A DNA stretch of 64,000 nucleotides from Bostrychus sinensis (taxonomy: Eukaryota; Chordata; Actinopteri; Gobiiformes; Eleotridae): the NCBI GenBank assembly GCA_020698575.1, contig CM036242.1:20625624-20689623 (forward strand). The letters are read 5' to 3'. The stretch's first letter is position 1. Each line of letters opens with the position of its first letter. The notes below the pieces were generated by a model. The model made no database searches. It saw only the letters and a program-made list of their open reading frames with translations, and had not been told where the DNA came from. Shown in pieces: positions 1-11,917 of this stretch. The translations under genes and the position numbers were made by a program.

Positions 1-54
1 CAGTGTGAATACATGTCTGTTGTGAATCTGTACCTTCATTCATTCATTCATCAT

Positions 55-175
55 CTTCCGCTTATTCCCATTATGGGTCGTGGATGACTGGAACCTATTC
101 CTGTAACTTTGGGCCTTAGGTGGGGACACCCTGGGCAGGGGCCAACTTGTCGCAGAATCTGTGCCGCATCAATAA
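55..175 (+). repeat. Remnant of a common teleost interspersed repeat
   Basis: The block after a short CATT-rich run (about 35-50) reads like the tail found on many fish retroposons: a 'cttccgcttat' start, a 'gggtcgtgg' segment and a 'ggggacaccctgggcagggg' segment. A related but reversed-looking tail lies near 63840-63930. No coding sequence is visible. The family assignment is from pattern memory only, so the clade is left open. Confidence 0.4.
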
Positions 176-740
176 AAAATTTTAAAAATAGCACTGCAAA
201 AGTTGCTTATTTAAAAGAACACTCTGTTAGCTCACAGAATGTTTTATACTAGGGCAAATTCTTCTTCTTTTAATTTAATCTTTAACTTTTTTTTATTTAA
301 AGTGAACTAATTCTTTGAAGTTGTTTACTGAGATGTCATACATAAAATGCTGCTTTTTAGGGATGTTTTAGTAATTATGTCTTGCTTGTTTTTCCGCAGA
401 TGCCCCAAAGATCTAGTGGATTAATGGAAATTTGGGGAAGACTTCATCTGCTTCGGTGTCACCTCTGATAGAGATTTAATTCACTTTTGTGGTAGGTTTT
501 GATTTGACTTTTTATTTTTTGTTTACTGTATAGGTTAATTCAAAAACCTTTGGGATGTTATGCATATCTTAACTACAGTATATGTTGTATATGAAGTGTG
601 ATATTTCTACTGTTAAATATTAAAACTTTTAAATAATGATATATTCTTGTAGAAACTTAACTGGAAAATTCTGTAAATTTTATGTTTTTGCACATTATTT
701 GAATTATGCAATTGGAGTTGTTTAACCCTAAAAATTAAGT

Positions 741-1185
741 AAATATCTGTAAAATAATAGTATTTTTCCTTTATAACTTTGAGCATTGTCATTTTATTAA
801 TGGCGTTTACTCCTAATTCCATGGTAAAAATCTGTAAAATGAATTTTCTCATAAAACTCTGAATATTGTCACTTTTTTAAGGGGTTACTCCTAATATTAT
901 TGTAAAAATCTATAAAATAAAGTTTGTTTTTCTTGTAAAACTCTGAGTATTGTCACTTTTATTGAAGGTGTTTACTCCTAATGATATGGTAAAAATCTGT
1001 AAAATGGTAATTTCCTTTAGAACTGTTGATATTGGCACTTTAATGAAGGTATTTAATCATAATACAGAAAAAAAACTGTAAAATAATGGTAATTTTCTTT
1101 AGAACTGTTGACATTGGCACTATAATGAAGGTGTTTGATCATAATAATACAGAGAAACAACTGTAAAATAATTGTAATTTCCTTT
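741..1185. repeat. Imperfect ~80 bp minisatellite, about 5.5 copies
   Basis: Successive units of about 78-88 bp each contain, in order, 'ctgtaaaat', an A/T-rich stretch with 'tttcctttagaactgttga' or 'aaaactctgagtattg' variants, 'ttggcacttt' or 'ttgtcacttt', and a 'ggtgtttactcctaat' or 'ggtatttaatcataat' ending. Units begin near 744, 831, 908, 993 and 1075, with a partial unit near 1160. The last two units resemble each other more than they resemble the first three, suggesting stepwise expansion. No stable reading frame crosses the array. Confidence 0.75.
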
Positions 1186-1465
1186 TTTCCACGTCCGTAA
1201 ATTTGCAAATTTTTTTAATTTACGGAACACACTTTAATTTTAGGGTATTTGTTTGGCAGCTGTAGCTGACAGTGACAGTCATTTACCTTTTTTTTTTTTT
1301 TTTTTTTAACTTTTTTTTTTTTTAAGTGTAGAGATACAGTATTAATACTTTATGTGCCTTCCATTTTGACAAAGTGCTTAACATTAGAGTTTGTCCATGC
1401 ATAGGTGTGCCTGCCCTGTACTAAACACAGCATATGTTTAAATAGATTTTTTCACATTATTTCAG

Positions 1466-2806
1466 GGGCAGGCATGTTGGCTTTCAGGAGATGGATGGCA
1501 GGAAGAATGTGTCAGAGTAAGGTAAGACTGGATGGAAAAACAGTTTTGATCACAGGAGGCAACACTGGTATTGGAAAAGAGACTGCCCTGGACATGGCAC
1601 AGCGAGGTGAGGAAAGTGCCTAAAACAATGTCAATGTTTATAATGCATAGCTTAACAAGTAAAAATATTTTGTACAGGTGCCAGAGTGATTCTAGCCTGT
1701 AGGGACATAGCCAAAGGCCTCATTGCTGCTGATATGATTTGTCAGCAGAGTGGAAACTGCAATGTGGTGGTGAAGAAGTTGGACCTTGCTTCTCTGCAGA
1801 TCTTGCCAAAGATATTTAGGAGAATGAGCAGCGCTTAGACATCCATCCTCAACAATGCAGGTGTTTTGTAGTAGTACACCAATATTAGCAGAAGCCATTC
1901 TCATTTGGCTAAATTCTCATTTAAAGGTCTCTTGACATGTTCCAAATGGAAAACTGAAGATGGCTTTGAAATGCAGTTTGGTGTGAACCACTTAGGACAC
2001 TTTCTCCTGACTGTCTTCTTAACCTGTTGAAGAAATCTGCTGCAAGTCGCATTGTCTCTAGCCTGGCTCATGAGAGAGGTTAGTCAGTGATTTCCGTATT
2101 TATATATTTAGCTAATTTAAAATAAGAGGTTGCACATACAAGCTGTAAAGGTATAATCTTGCCTGATGAATTCACAGGAGTTATCAATTTTGATGACATC
2201 AAACTTGGCAAAGACTACATTGGATACAAGGGTTACTGCCAAACCAAAATGGCAAATGTGCTTTTCTTCCAGGCTGCAAAGTAATACATAACCTGTTTGT
2301 TTGTAGTCTAAACTATTATAAACACTTAAATTATTCCTATTTAGTTTATTTTAAATGGCTTATAAATGGTGCCACTTTTACTGACTTTGTAATCTTTATT
2401 CTTGCTCGTTTTGCATAGGCACTGGTGTTAATGTGTACAGTTTGCACCCTGGAGTAATTCGCACTGAGATTATGCGCAGCATGCTCCTGTGGAAAAAGAT
2501 TATAGCTATAATATTAATGGTGTTAATGAAAACACCCAAAGAAGGAGCCCAGACCACCATCTACTGTGCTGTGGATGAGAGCTTAACAAATGACAGTGGT
2601 CTCTACTATAGGCAAGTGCAAGCTGACACTCACCTAAATGCTTGGGTTGTGACATTTATATTGTACTTCAGCATCTCTGTAATATTGACTTGATTTCATG
2701 CCTGTACAGTAATTGTGCTCCCAAGACCCCAGCACCTCAGGCTTTGGATGATGCTGCGGCTAAGAAGCTGTGGGATCTTAGTGCTTTCATGGTCGGTCTG
2801 CCTTAA
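1466..2806 (+). pseudogene. Decayed retinol dehydrogenase-like SDR paralogue (introns retained)
   Basis: This is a second copy of the gene at 3966-5870. It matches that gene exon by exon and keeps the introns, so it arose by DNA duplication and not by retroposition. Recognisable exons are about 1466-1606 (the TGGNTGIGK cofactor loop is readable), 1678-1860, ~1942-2080, ~2179-2283, ~2420-2614 and 2710-2806 (ending in TAA). Lesions: exon 3 has a 10-base loss after the 'LDLASLQ' codons, which reads into a TAG, then a compensating 1-base gain. The exon 4 acceptor is lost, and exon 4 has a 4-base deletion in the FLLTNCLL segment. Exon 5 loses the end of the 'LFGKKLAAQ' segment. I found no match to the first exon (start codon and membrane anchor) upstream. 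Exons 2, 6 and 7 stay open, so the decay is moderate. It could still be transcribed, but an active enzyme is not expected. Confidence 0.85.
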
Positions 2807-3171
2807 AGTTCATCTCTCTACGGCACCGTGTTTGTGTTTGTTTACTCCATGTCACCCAAATTACATATTTTGTATTATGTGCATTTATATTTCACTTCTT
2901 TACATAAAGTTTATTTTACACCACACAAAACATAATGTATGCTAAGTATGTTTCTTCTGTATTTTGTAGTTTTTGTAGTTGCAATGTAATACAATTTGTA
3001 TTAGGCTACTTTTCAGCGTAATCAAGAATATACAAATACTAATTATTTTTCAAAACTTCAATAGACAGTTGATGATATTTAATAAACATTAGGCCCTAAC
3101 CAGGATGATGTGTTCCAGTAGTGTCAAACTCATTTCTTTCCTGGGGCTGGTTAACGAGAAACAGCCTACAG

Positions 3172-3651
3172 CAGTGGCTCTCAAACTTTTCACACCAAGT
3201 ACCACCTCAGAAAATATTTGGCTTTCAAAGTACCGTCCTTAAAAGACTAAAAAGAGCACTACTATAAAAGGAGAACAAATCAAGACTTAACCAGGACAAA
3301 ATCAGTAGCCTACTAACTCAAGACTTATTTAGGACTAAAAAAAACTAAACCAGAACATAACTATGACTAAACCAAGACTAATCTAGGACTAAAAAGGTGA
3401 AAGTCAGGAACAGGTCAAAACCAGGACTAAACCAGATCGAACCAGGAATAAACCAGCACCTCCCCGGTAGTAATCTCAGATTAAACCAGGTCTAAGCCAG
3501 GACAAAATCTGTACTAATCAAGGCTTAAACCAGGTCTAATCTAGGACTAGGCTGTGTTCTATACACTAAACATTAATAAATCTGGCACCAACTAAATCAG
3601 AACTGGCTCCTGAGTACCAGTGGTACTCATACCACAGTTGGTGAACCACTG
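3172..3651. mobile_element. hAT-like MITE with 8-bp target duplication
   Basis: The left end 'cagtggctctcaaactt' and the inverted right end 'aagt..gttggtgaaccactg' pair as hAT-type terminal repeats (the cagtggttctcaa class). The flanks are gcctacag (3164-3171) and gcctacac (3652-3659), a 7/8 match to an 8-bp target site duplication, which is the hAT signature. The interior carries many imperfect copies of an 'aaaccaggactaa' motif (about 3285-3545) and no transposase, so the element is non-autonomous. Confidence 0.75.
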
Positions 3652-3965
3652 GCCTACACCGCTAATTTTTAGTCATAACATAGCCAAAAGACCGCACTAA
3701 AGAAGCACAATTTACCATTTAAAACGAAACCACACAATACTGCGCTTTATGTTGAAAAACAAGTTTACTCCATGTCCTCACTTCCGGGCAAGGAACAGTA
3801 CGATGGAGACGCCCATTGTATCCATCTGATTTATAAGTCTGATCAAATCTCTCTTGACCGTACGAGCCGTAAATCGTTATAATGGAGGGTTTTTAGTGTG
3901 ACGCACGTTTAAGTTGTCAGAAAACGACATTTAAATTGACAACGGGCTAACTATCAAGCAAAACG

Positions 3966-5870
3966 ATGTCAAACTACGCAGAGACGATGAAGGACTTTGT
4001 GGAAAGTCATGCCACTGCTCTTACTGTTGCCTTTATTGCAGGTAAATCTAGACTTGCGGCGCTGTTGTGTTTTTATTTGTTTAGTACACAGAGTAGTTAT
4101 GTGCCTAACTATTTCTTTTTAAATCTACTAATTCCTTAATCAATCCACACTGGGATTACCATTGTAACCTTTGACATAATGTGTAGTTTGTTATAAGCAG
4201 CTGTGCGAGTGCAAAGGCACTTGGGGCATTAGTTACGTACGCAATATGCATTTAATTATTAATAATGCAGAGAGATGGGGTAGAACAGTTCATGTTAGGA
4301 CTTAGGATGCTCACACAGATACATTTACTTTAAACACATTGTAATTTTACATATGGGGCTAATAAAGAATAAGTTATGGATGGATTGGTGGTCCATAAGA
4401 AATAAAAAAAGGAGAAAAAGTAGTCTGAATTGTTTTCTTTATACTCAGGGGCAGGCCTAGTGGCCTTCCGTAGATGGATGGCTGGGAGAGTCTGTCACAG
4501 CAAGATCAGGTTGGATGGAAAAACAGTCCTAATCACCGGGGCGAACACTGGCATTGGTAAAGAGACAGCTCTAGACATGGCAAAACGAGGTCAGTGACAA
4601 AAAATACATTTGATACAATGTTTGCCCATTCAAAACTAATTCAGTGAGTTATTGGGTTTATATATTTATTTCAATTCGCTTGCAATCTTGCTACTGCTTT
4701 GTAGGGGCCAGAGTGATCCTAGCCTGCAGAGACATGACCAAAGCCCACCTTGCTGCTGATGAGATTCGTCAGCAGAGTGGGAATGGCAATGTGGTGGTGA
4801 AGAAGTTAGACCTTGCTTCCCTGCAGTCAGTCAGAGACCTGGCCAAAGATGTTGAGAAGAATGAGCAGCGCTTAGACATCCTCATCAACAATGCAGGTGT
4901 TATGCAGTTGTACATTAATAGTAAGTGAATTCCTTTAAGAAAGTCTGAATTAAGTTCTGTTTTGAAGGCATCATGAGGTGTCCCAAATGGAAAACTGAAG
5001 ATGGCTTTGAAATGCAGTTTGGTGTGAACCACTTAGGACACTTTCTCCTGACTAACTGTCTTCTTGACCTGTTGAAGAAATCTGCTCCAAGTCGTATTGT
5101 CATTGTCTCTAGCCTGGCTCATGAAATAGGTAGCGGTTTTATTTCTGCTTTCAAAATAATATACTTAATATTGCTAAAAAACAAACTGTATTATTGTCTT
5201 TCTTGCAGGACAAATACATTTTGATGATATCAACCTTGATAAGGACTACAAACCTGAGAAGAGTTACCGCCAAAGTAAACTGGCAAATGTGCTTTTTGGC
5301 AAAAAACTTGCTGCTCAACTGCAAGGTAAGGTGGTTTAAATTGTTCTGCAAGCTGGCTCTTAAAATATAAAAATTAAATTGTATGTCAAATTAGTGGTGA
5401 TATTACTTTTGTTATACAATTATGTGTGCTACTTGATCATATTTTTTGTATTTTTATTTTTTTCCCTAGGTTCTGGTGTGACTGTGTACAGTCTGCATCC
5501 TGGGGTCATTCGCACTGAGTTAGGTCGCCACCTGTTTCCCTCGCTGGCCCTGTGGAAGAGGATCATAGCCATGCCATTGATGATGCTCATCAAAACGCCC
5601 TGGGAAGGAGCCCAGACCACCATCTACTGTGCTGTGGATGAGAGCCTTGCAAACGAGAGTGGCTTTTACTACAGGCTAGTACTCCTCACACATATGTACA
5701 CATACATCTGCCTCAAATATACATTTACATGTTTTTAAGTATCTGCTTTTGTGTTTTTTGCTTGGTTGTACAGTGACTGTGCTCGCAGGGCAGCAGCACC
5801 GCAGGCTCAGGATGATGCTACAGCTAACAGGCTCTGGGATCTCAGTGCTTCCATGGTTGGCCTTGGCTAA
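3966..5870 (+). CDS. Retinol dehydrogenase-like short-chain dehydrogenase (RDH11/12/13/14 group)
   Basis: Seven exons: 3966-4041, 4449-4589, 4705-4896, 4968-5129, 5209-5325, 5470-5674, 5774-5870. They join to 990 nt and 329 aa, the normal family length. Seen in the protein: an N-terminal hydrophobic anchor (about residues 17-32) followed by basic residues, the NADP-binding TGANTGIGK loop (55-63), NNAG (134-137), the 'EDGFEMQFGVNHLGHFLLTN' block, catalytic serine in SSLAH (184-188), and the catalytic YRQSK motif (Tyr210, Lys214). In this family such enzymes reduce retinal or lipid aldehydes with NADPH at ER-type or mitochondrial membranes. Which paralogue this is (12-like, 13-like or 14-like) is not settled, so no symbol is given. 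The 'SDC...RLWDLSASMVGL' C-terminus resembles RDH14/RDH12. Intron 6 uses a GC donor (AG|GCTAGT), forced by homology. The exon 3 donor (GTGTTA) is weak, with a strong alternative 24 nt downstream. Likely polyadenylation signals (AATAAA) lie near 6180 and 6760. A decayed sister copy lies upstream. Confidence 0.93.
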
Positions 5871-8800
5871 ACTCCTGCAGCATATTGCTAAATAAGATTT
5901 TAACTATTATACACTCAAATATTGCTTTTGCTGAAAATATATGTAAAGCCCCATACTGTCAAAGTATACTTACACTCTACCAACCTGTGTTGTATTACAG
6001 GGATGATAATTCATTGGCATTCTAATTGAAAGAACCAACATACCAATAGCTTTTCATCAAATTTATTTTTTATACATTTATACCTTGTTTCTTACAGCCA
6101 CTGAGATGAATTATGGTATTTTCAGGTCTAAAAGATTGGCTAGACTGTACTTTGCACTACACTTTTATTCAATGTATTTTGAATAAAATAATTGATAAAA
6201 GTGATTAATTAGTGAGAACATATTGTTAATTATGAACAAACAAGTGTATACTGATCATTAATTTGAATGAATCCAAAGCACCTATCTCTATGCAACAGCT
6301 TTATTGAGATGGACAGAGGTATGGGTCTGGGAAACAGTTGAAATTGTACTTTAAGTGTAGATAGCAAACCAGTGGGGTTGTGCTAGAGAAGACTACACAT
6401 GCATAGTATTGAGGTAAGGACAAAAATTATACAATATGGGGTACATTGCTGTTTGGAAGCTCCTGGTTCATTTGGAAAGCCTTCTTTGTGCCCTCTTTTC
6501 TGCTGATGTTTTATCAAATCTTTTATTACCGCATTTATTGTAATGAACTGATTGTGTGCCTGCTGTGCGATAACTTGAACACAATGTTGAAATTCAAAAA
6601 AGATTTGTAATGATATTTTCAGTATGTAAATAATTATTTAGCTATACAATATTTTTACATTGCACATTAATAGCCACAACATGGTATTTAAAGAGAAGGA
6701 ATATTTTGCTGTACACATTTTTGGATTTGAATGCTTTGCTTTTGAAGTATATCAACAATTAAATAAAACCTTAACAAATATGCAATCCGCTCTGTATTAT
6801 AGTTTAGCAGCCCTTGCTTGCGTTACAGTCTGTTGTAAACTGGGATGCAACATACTGAAACTACTCACCTAATTTTGTATTCAGCTTCAACTATTAGATC
6901 ACCCCAGCTTTTCAGAAAAACATTATGCCAGTCATGTCAGATCTTGCCAGGGTGTCCAAGTTCATCATGACAAAGTCTTTACCTCTACTAAATGTGTACG
7001 CCGAAACTACAAGTACACAACTGGATTTAGTAGACAGATTTAATGAAAACCTTTGACCTAACGTAACTTATGGTTTATTTACTTTCTTCTGGTACCAAAA
7101 CTTACTTGTTGTTTACGAGCCTATTTCAAAGAAATTTAGCTTTACATCTCTCAGCCCTCTTAGTGGTATTTTTCTTCATTTTCCCTGTTAACACAATATT
7201 AATGAAATACCTTTAACTTTCCAAGTTTAAAACTTTGAAGATGTAATCAGTACAATTAGGAAAAAAAATGGGAAAAAAATAAAATAATAATAAAAGTATG
7301 TTACCAGTAAGAACTAGTAAAAAGCACTCTACTAAAAATGTGTAATGCTAATTCACACCTCAGATCTTTATGTAAGTAGGTGGTATATACAAACTAAAAT
7401 ATGTAGTTTTTTCAGTGCATTTATGCATTCAATTTCTACCTTACGAAGCACAAAAACTGATAACAAGCATGTAATTATCCATAGACTCAGACACTGATAT
7501 TTCTCAGTTGTAGGTATTGTCATGCACATGCCCTTATCAGTTCTCCGTCCAACGGATACAGATGCTATAGCTGGGCTGGAAAAGTGATAAGGAGATGTGA
7601 GCGACTAATGTACAATAAAAGCATCTTGAAGATATTGTTGACAAAAAGGATCCTGGAAGTTCTCAAAAGGTAACACTCAGCTTGCCATCCAAGACCGCCT
7701 GAAGCTGTTCCAATCTTGCTGTTCTGTGAAATCCAGACTTTAAAAACAGCAGACCACCACAGACATGAGTCCGTCCTCTTCTGTCACCGCTGCTGACTGA
7801 AAACCTCTTGAATCCACATACAGAAATGAACTAGTTATGGTTTGACTAGTCCCGCTCTCTGCTTTCCTTTACTGCCCTTCTGCTGACAAACTTTTGAGAC
7901 ACACCCCATTGATGAGTTTTATTTCACTGCAGCCCCGCCTGGCTAGGACCTACTTCTTGGCTGCCATTGGTTGTTGGTGAGAACTTCATACCTGCCCCCT
8001 GGCTTTTGTGGACACCAGCCAAATAGTTCTTCCACCTGTCAGTCACTAGCAGCTCAGCCAGTAGGATGAGAGGGGCCAGGCTTTGGCGGGCGTGTTCCTC
8101 ACAGGTGTGGCTGAGAAGCACATTCCAATAAGTACATACCTGTCAGCTGCTCTGGTATTTAGCTGCTCCTGGAAAGTGAGACCTATTTTGACCACTCGCT
8201 CCTTTTCCCTTCATCTGAGGCCCTTGCAAAGGGAGGTGGGAATAGCTTCTGTTTCATTGCATAAATACACAATTTTCTCTTCATGATCTCAGCATCTTGT
8301 CCCAATTATAAGGCAGTCCACTTTATATGAAGTACTTTATTGTCAAATGTCCTCATACAAATGTAGGGTATCTGTCTGGGTATGAAAACACTTGGTTTGT
8401 GCCTTGGAGGCAGCTTATAGCAGTGTATGCATCTATCTGAATGGAAACTGGCAGTTTATTTTGTGTGTCTTCCCATGAACCAGGGCTGTATGTCACTTCT
8501 CTGTATTACACTATGTGCAGTCAGTAAGCACACAGGTGCAGGCCTTGGCATGTGCTTTCCCCCCAGCAAAGATCATCAGCTCATCTGCTTCTAGTTTATA
8601 GAGATCATAAACTCCACAGTGTGTGTCAGGTGCAGGATTGTGTTGTCTGGTATGCAGTCATTCTCTTTTTCTCTGTTTCAACCCAGTTCTAATGTACCCC
8701 CATGTTTTCATCTCCACCCCTTCTCCCTGGATTCATTGTGGTGAGTCAGTCTCTTTCTCAGTTTGTCTTTGCATCTCTATCGGCGTACAACGGTGAACAG

Positions 8801-10261
8801 TGTTTGCCTGGGGCAGCTGTGGGAATGCAGGTTTGCTGCATTTACCTCCTGAAAGCAGAGCAACTGTGCTGTGATTACTTACTGACGAGCCCATGCATGT
8901 GTTGAGCTGAATCAGAGCAGCTACACTGACTAAGTTTGTTTATGTCACCATACTAGTCACTGCCATTGCACTCTACTCAGGGTTTGAAATCACTTACACC
9001 ATTTAACATTCTTTCATTCTTCTGGTATTACTGCGGTATATCAAACAAGGATGCAGAAAGTCCTCTACTGGGAATTAATTTTTGATTTTCACAACTATAG
9101 CCCATTTTAGGACTTTGTCAAAAAGGTAATAATATATCCTCATGTGTCAGAAGCCATTGATTTGTAAAGCTAAGATGAGTTAGTCCTGGTTTACTGGAAT
9201 GGTAAAGTTGCACTATCGCTCAAGAGCTACAATAAAAATCGCATGCCTTGGATTTTTGGACAAATGCCTCTGAAACCTCAGTCTGACCGGAAAGACAAAG
9301 GCAACATATTTTTCAAAATCTCTATAGTAAGAATATAATGTGTTATGCCATGTTTACAAAAAACATGAATACTTAAACCAAACACACCAAAAGAATGCAA
9401 TACAAGCTTTTTAGTACCCATAATGTTGTGGCAATGGTCTGAACTACCAATTCACTTTCTCTAATATCTTATACATTGTAATATTTTCACTCATACATTT
9501 GCCATTTTAATCACATATTGTTATGCACCACACACAAGAGTTCAACACTTAAGTTACATGTGTGTGATCTCATTGACTGCTCAGACAGGTATGTGAGAGC
9601 ACTTGTAGCGTGTTACACTCTGATTTCCTGTCTAATGATTTTGAAGTGTTTGTGGCAGCAGCATAGGGCAGGTCGGGATGGCATTCAGGGCTGTGGGTAA
9701 GGATTCCAGGGCCGGGACCGGGAGGGGGCTGTGAAGGCTGCCCGGGCCCTGAGGCAGGATCCTGTCATCAGGGATAAACACACTGTCGAGTGAACACAAA
9801 GACAACAGAGAGAAGTGCTGAGTCAGCTGTCTACCTGACTTAGCATACGCTGGGCTGCCTCGGCTCCTCTTCCACAAACGTTTCCACGTTGTCCTCAAAT
9901 CACTAGATATTACAATTTTTCTCAGTCACTTTGGTTACATTTCTCAGTTTAGAGCTTACATTTTCAAAAAATTAAGAATTTAAGAAAAAAATAAATAAAA
10001 AACAGCAAATCATAATGTAATAATTGTACACAAAAAACCTGCTCACAATCCTTAGTTGATCTCAGATTGAAAAGACCTTTGTGTCAGTGTTCATGAACAA
10101 GACCATCAAAATCTTTAACCAGGTTGTCAGTTTATGCAACTGCAAAAACACCAAGGCTAAACATAAGAAACAGGTCTCAAATTGTTTTATTTCCATTTAC
10201 TGACACACCATGTCATTGTATTAGAGAAAAGAATAAGACAGTAATACTGCACTACGACAAA

Positions 10262-10857
10262 CTGAGCTAGATATTTTTACTCAAGTAATGTACTTATGTA
10301 CACTTCCTGAGTTCATTTTCCAAAACATATTGTACTTAAGTAAAAAATTTTTATCTTCAAAATAAGTTAGCAGCAGTAGGAGTAGTAATAATGGTAGTAG
10401 TAGCACTAGTAGAAGTATCGGTAGTGGTAGTAGTGTCAGTAGTAGTTCTAGAAATGCACCAATAGAAGTAATGGTAATGATCGTGGTAGAATCAGTACTT
10501 TCTACTTAAGTAATCTTTAGGTTTATAGGTTAAAACTTTTTCAAACCCCACTCCCACCGTTGCATACTGTCATTGTGTCCTTGGGCAAGACACTTAACCC
10601 ACCTTGCCTCCGGTGTCTGCGCACACTGGTGTACGAATGTGAGTGTGAATGGGTGAATGGTTCCTTGATGTAAAGCGCTTTGAGTACCCATGGAGGTAGA
10701 AAAGCGTTATATAGATGTCCATTTATTTTTTACTTCTACCTGAGTAACAATTTTGTAGAGTAGGTTTTTACTTAGACTTTTACTTTTAATTGACTATTAC
10801 TGTTATATGCAACAGTCCTTTTACTTGGGTAAAGACTGGGAGTACTTCTTCCACCTC
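10262..10857. mobile_element. Remnant of an 'acttttacttaagta' hAT-type MITE
   Basis: Both sides of the block are rich in the 'tactcaagtaa' / 'acttttacttt' words typical of an abundant teleost non-autonomous element. The right end 'gtacttcttccacctctg' (to ~10857) looks like an intact terminal repeat of the cagaggtgg class. The matching left end is missing. Inside are a degenerate AGT/GTA trinucleotide tract (~10372-10450) and a separate retroposon tail (10548-10722). Confidence 0.5.
10548..10722 (+). repeat. Teleost retroposon tail ('gtccttgggcaagacactt...gtaaagcgctttgag')
   Basis: The segment contains the well-known teleost words 'tgtccttgggcaagacactt', 'gaatgggtgaatggttcctt' and 'tgtaaagcgctttgagta', followed by 'aaaagcgttatatag'. 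This is the conserved tail or domain of a SINE/LINE group repeated throughout fish genomes. It sits inside the degenerate MITE listed at 10262-10857, so it is a nested insertion. No tRNA-like head is visible. Confidence 0.65.
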
Positions 10858-11829
10858 TGATCTTGACTCCTCATTAGTTTTTTTCTGGGTTTATTAGAAA
10901 CTGGGTTTGTTAGTAACATGGCTGTTAGTGAGAATTCAGCAAATGGTAGGCGGCCTGTGAATGTTTTTGGTTTTATTACTTTTGCTTGAAGTAAATGGGT
11001 TACTGCTCTCCATTTCAACTTAAATTACTGAGTTTTTAAATTGTTTGATACTACGGGAAAATTTGCATTAATTGGCTATTGTGTTGGCTATTAAATACGT
11101 TAATATTTAATAGCCCAACTGCTTTTTGCATTGTTAAAATATCTGTCACATCTCTACTAATCGACATGCAGCTCTCTTCCACATGTTTAGACATCTCAAC
11201 TTGATGTTTTCTGATCTCTCAGCATGCCATTGGAGGAGGAAGGGCTGCAGCCATCTTTGCGGCCATTGTGTCTGATTATTTAGTTGAGTTCCTCTCATGA
11301 GTGTGAAAGTCGGGTGCAAAGCAAACAGCCGCTGGGCCTTTCTTTATCCAGTTCCGGAGCGTGTGGGAACGTTACATGCCAGGGCCACTCATGTGCATCA
11401 GAGGACATCTGCTAAAACATCTTCTGTCCCACACTGGGATTAGAGCGGACACATTCCTGGCCTCTGAGCTCTGTGGATCTCACCACAGCTTACATGTGTC
11501 CCTATCACTGTATATGAATTTGCCATTTACTGTCAACAAGCCACACAACACACAAACTAAATCTATTGAATAGATACACCTCATGATAGTAATGTTGCTC
11601 TAGTATAGCAAAGTATTTTTAATCATCTCAACTCAGTTTTGTAGAAAAGACCAAGCCAACCCAAAATCAAGACATAAGAGCTCTGAAAAAGAGAAACCAC
11701 TGCAAAAATAAATAAATAAATAAAATCATTATCTTTTAGATGCAATATGGTGAACTGGACACTAAGGTTATCAACATTACATTAAATCTTAAAAATTCCA
11801 AAAACCTAACTGGAAAACAAATGTAATAG

Positions 11830-11861
<32 letters not shown>
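11830..11861. repeat. Poly(A) tract
   Basis: About 31 consecutive A residues in AT-rich non-coding DNA. It may be the tail of an old retroposon, but no recognisable body was found directly upstream. Confidence 0.9.
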
Positions 11862-11863
<2 letters not shown>

Positions 11864-11917
11864 ACTGCTGTTAATTTTTGTAAATAAATGTTTGTAATTA
11901 ATCACTTTGGATCAACA

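Noticed and set aside
400..490. Possible terminal exon after 'tttttccgcag' (reads CPKDLVD-stop or MPQRSSGLMEIWG-stop)
   Set aside because: The acceptor-like site is plausible, but the peptide is too short to match any family and there is no upstream exon in the window to join it to.
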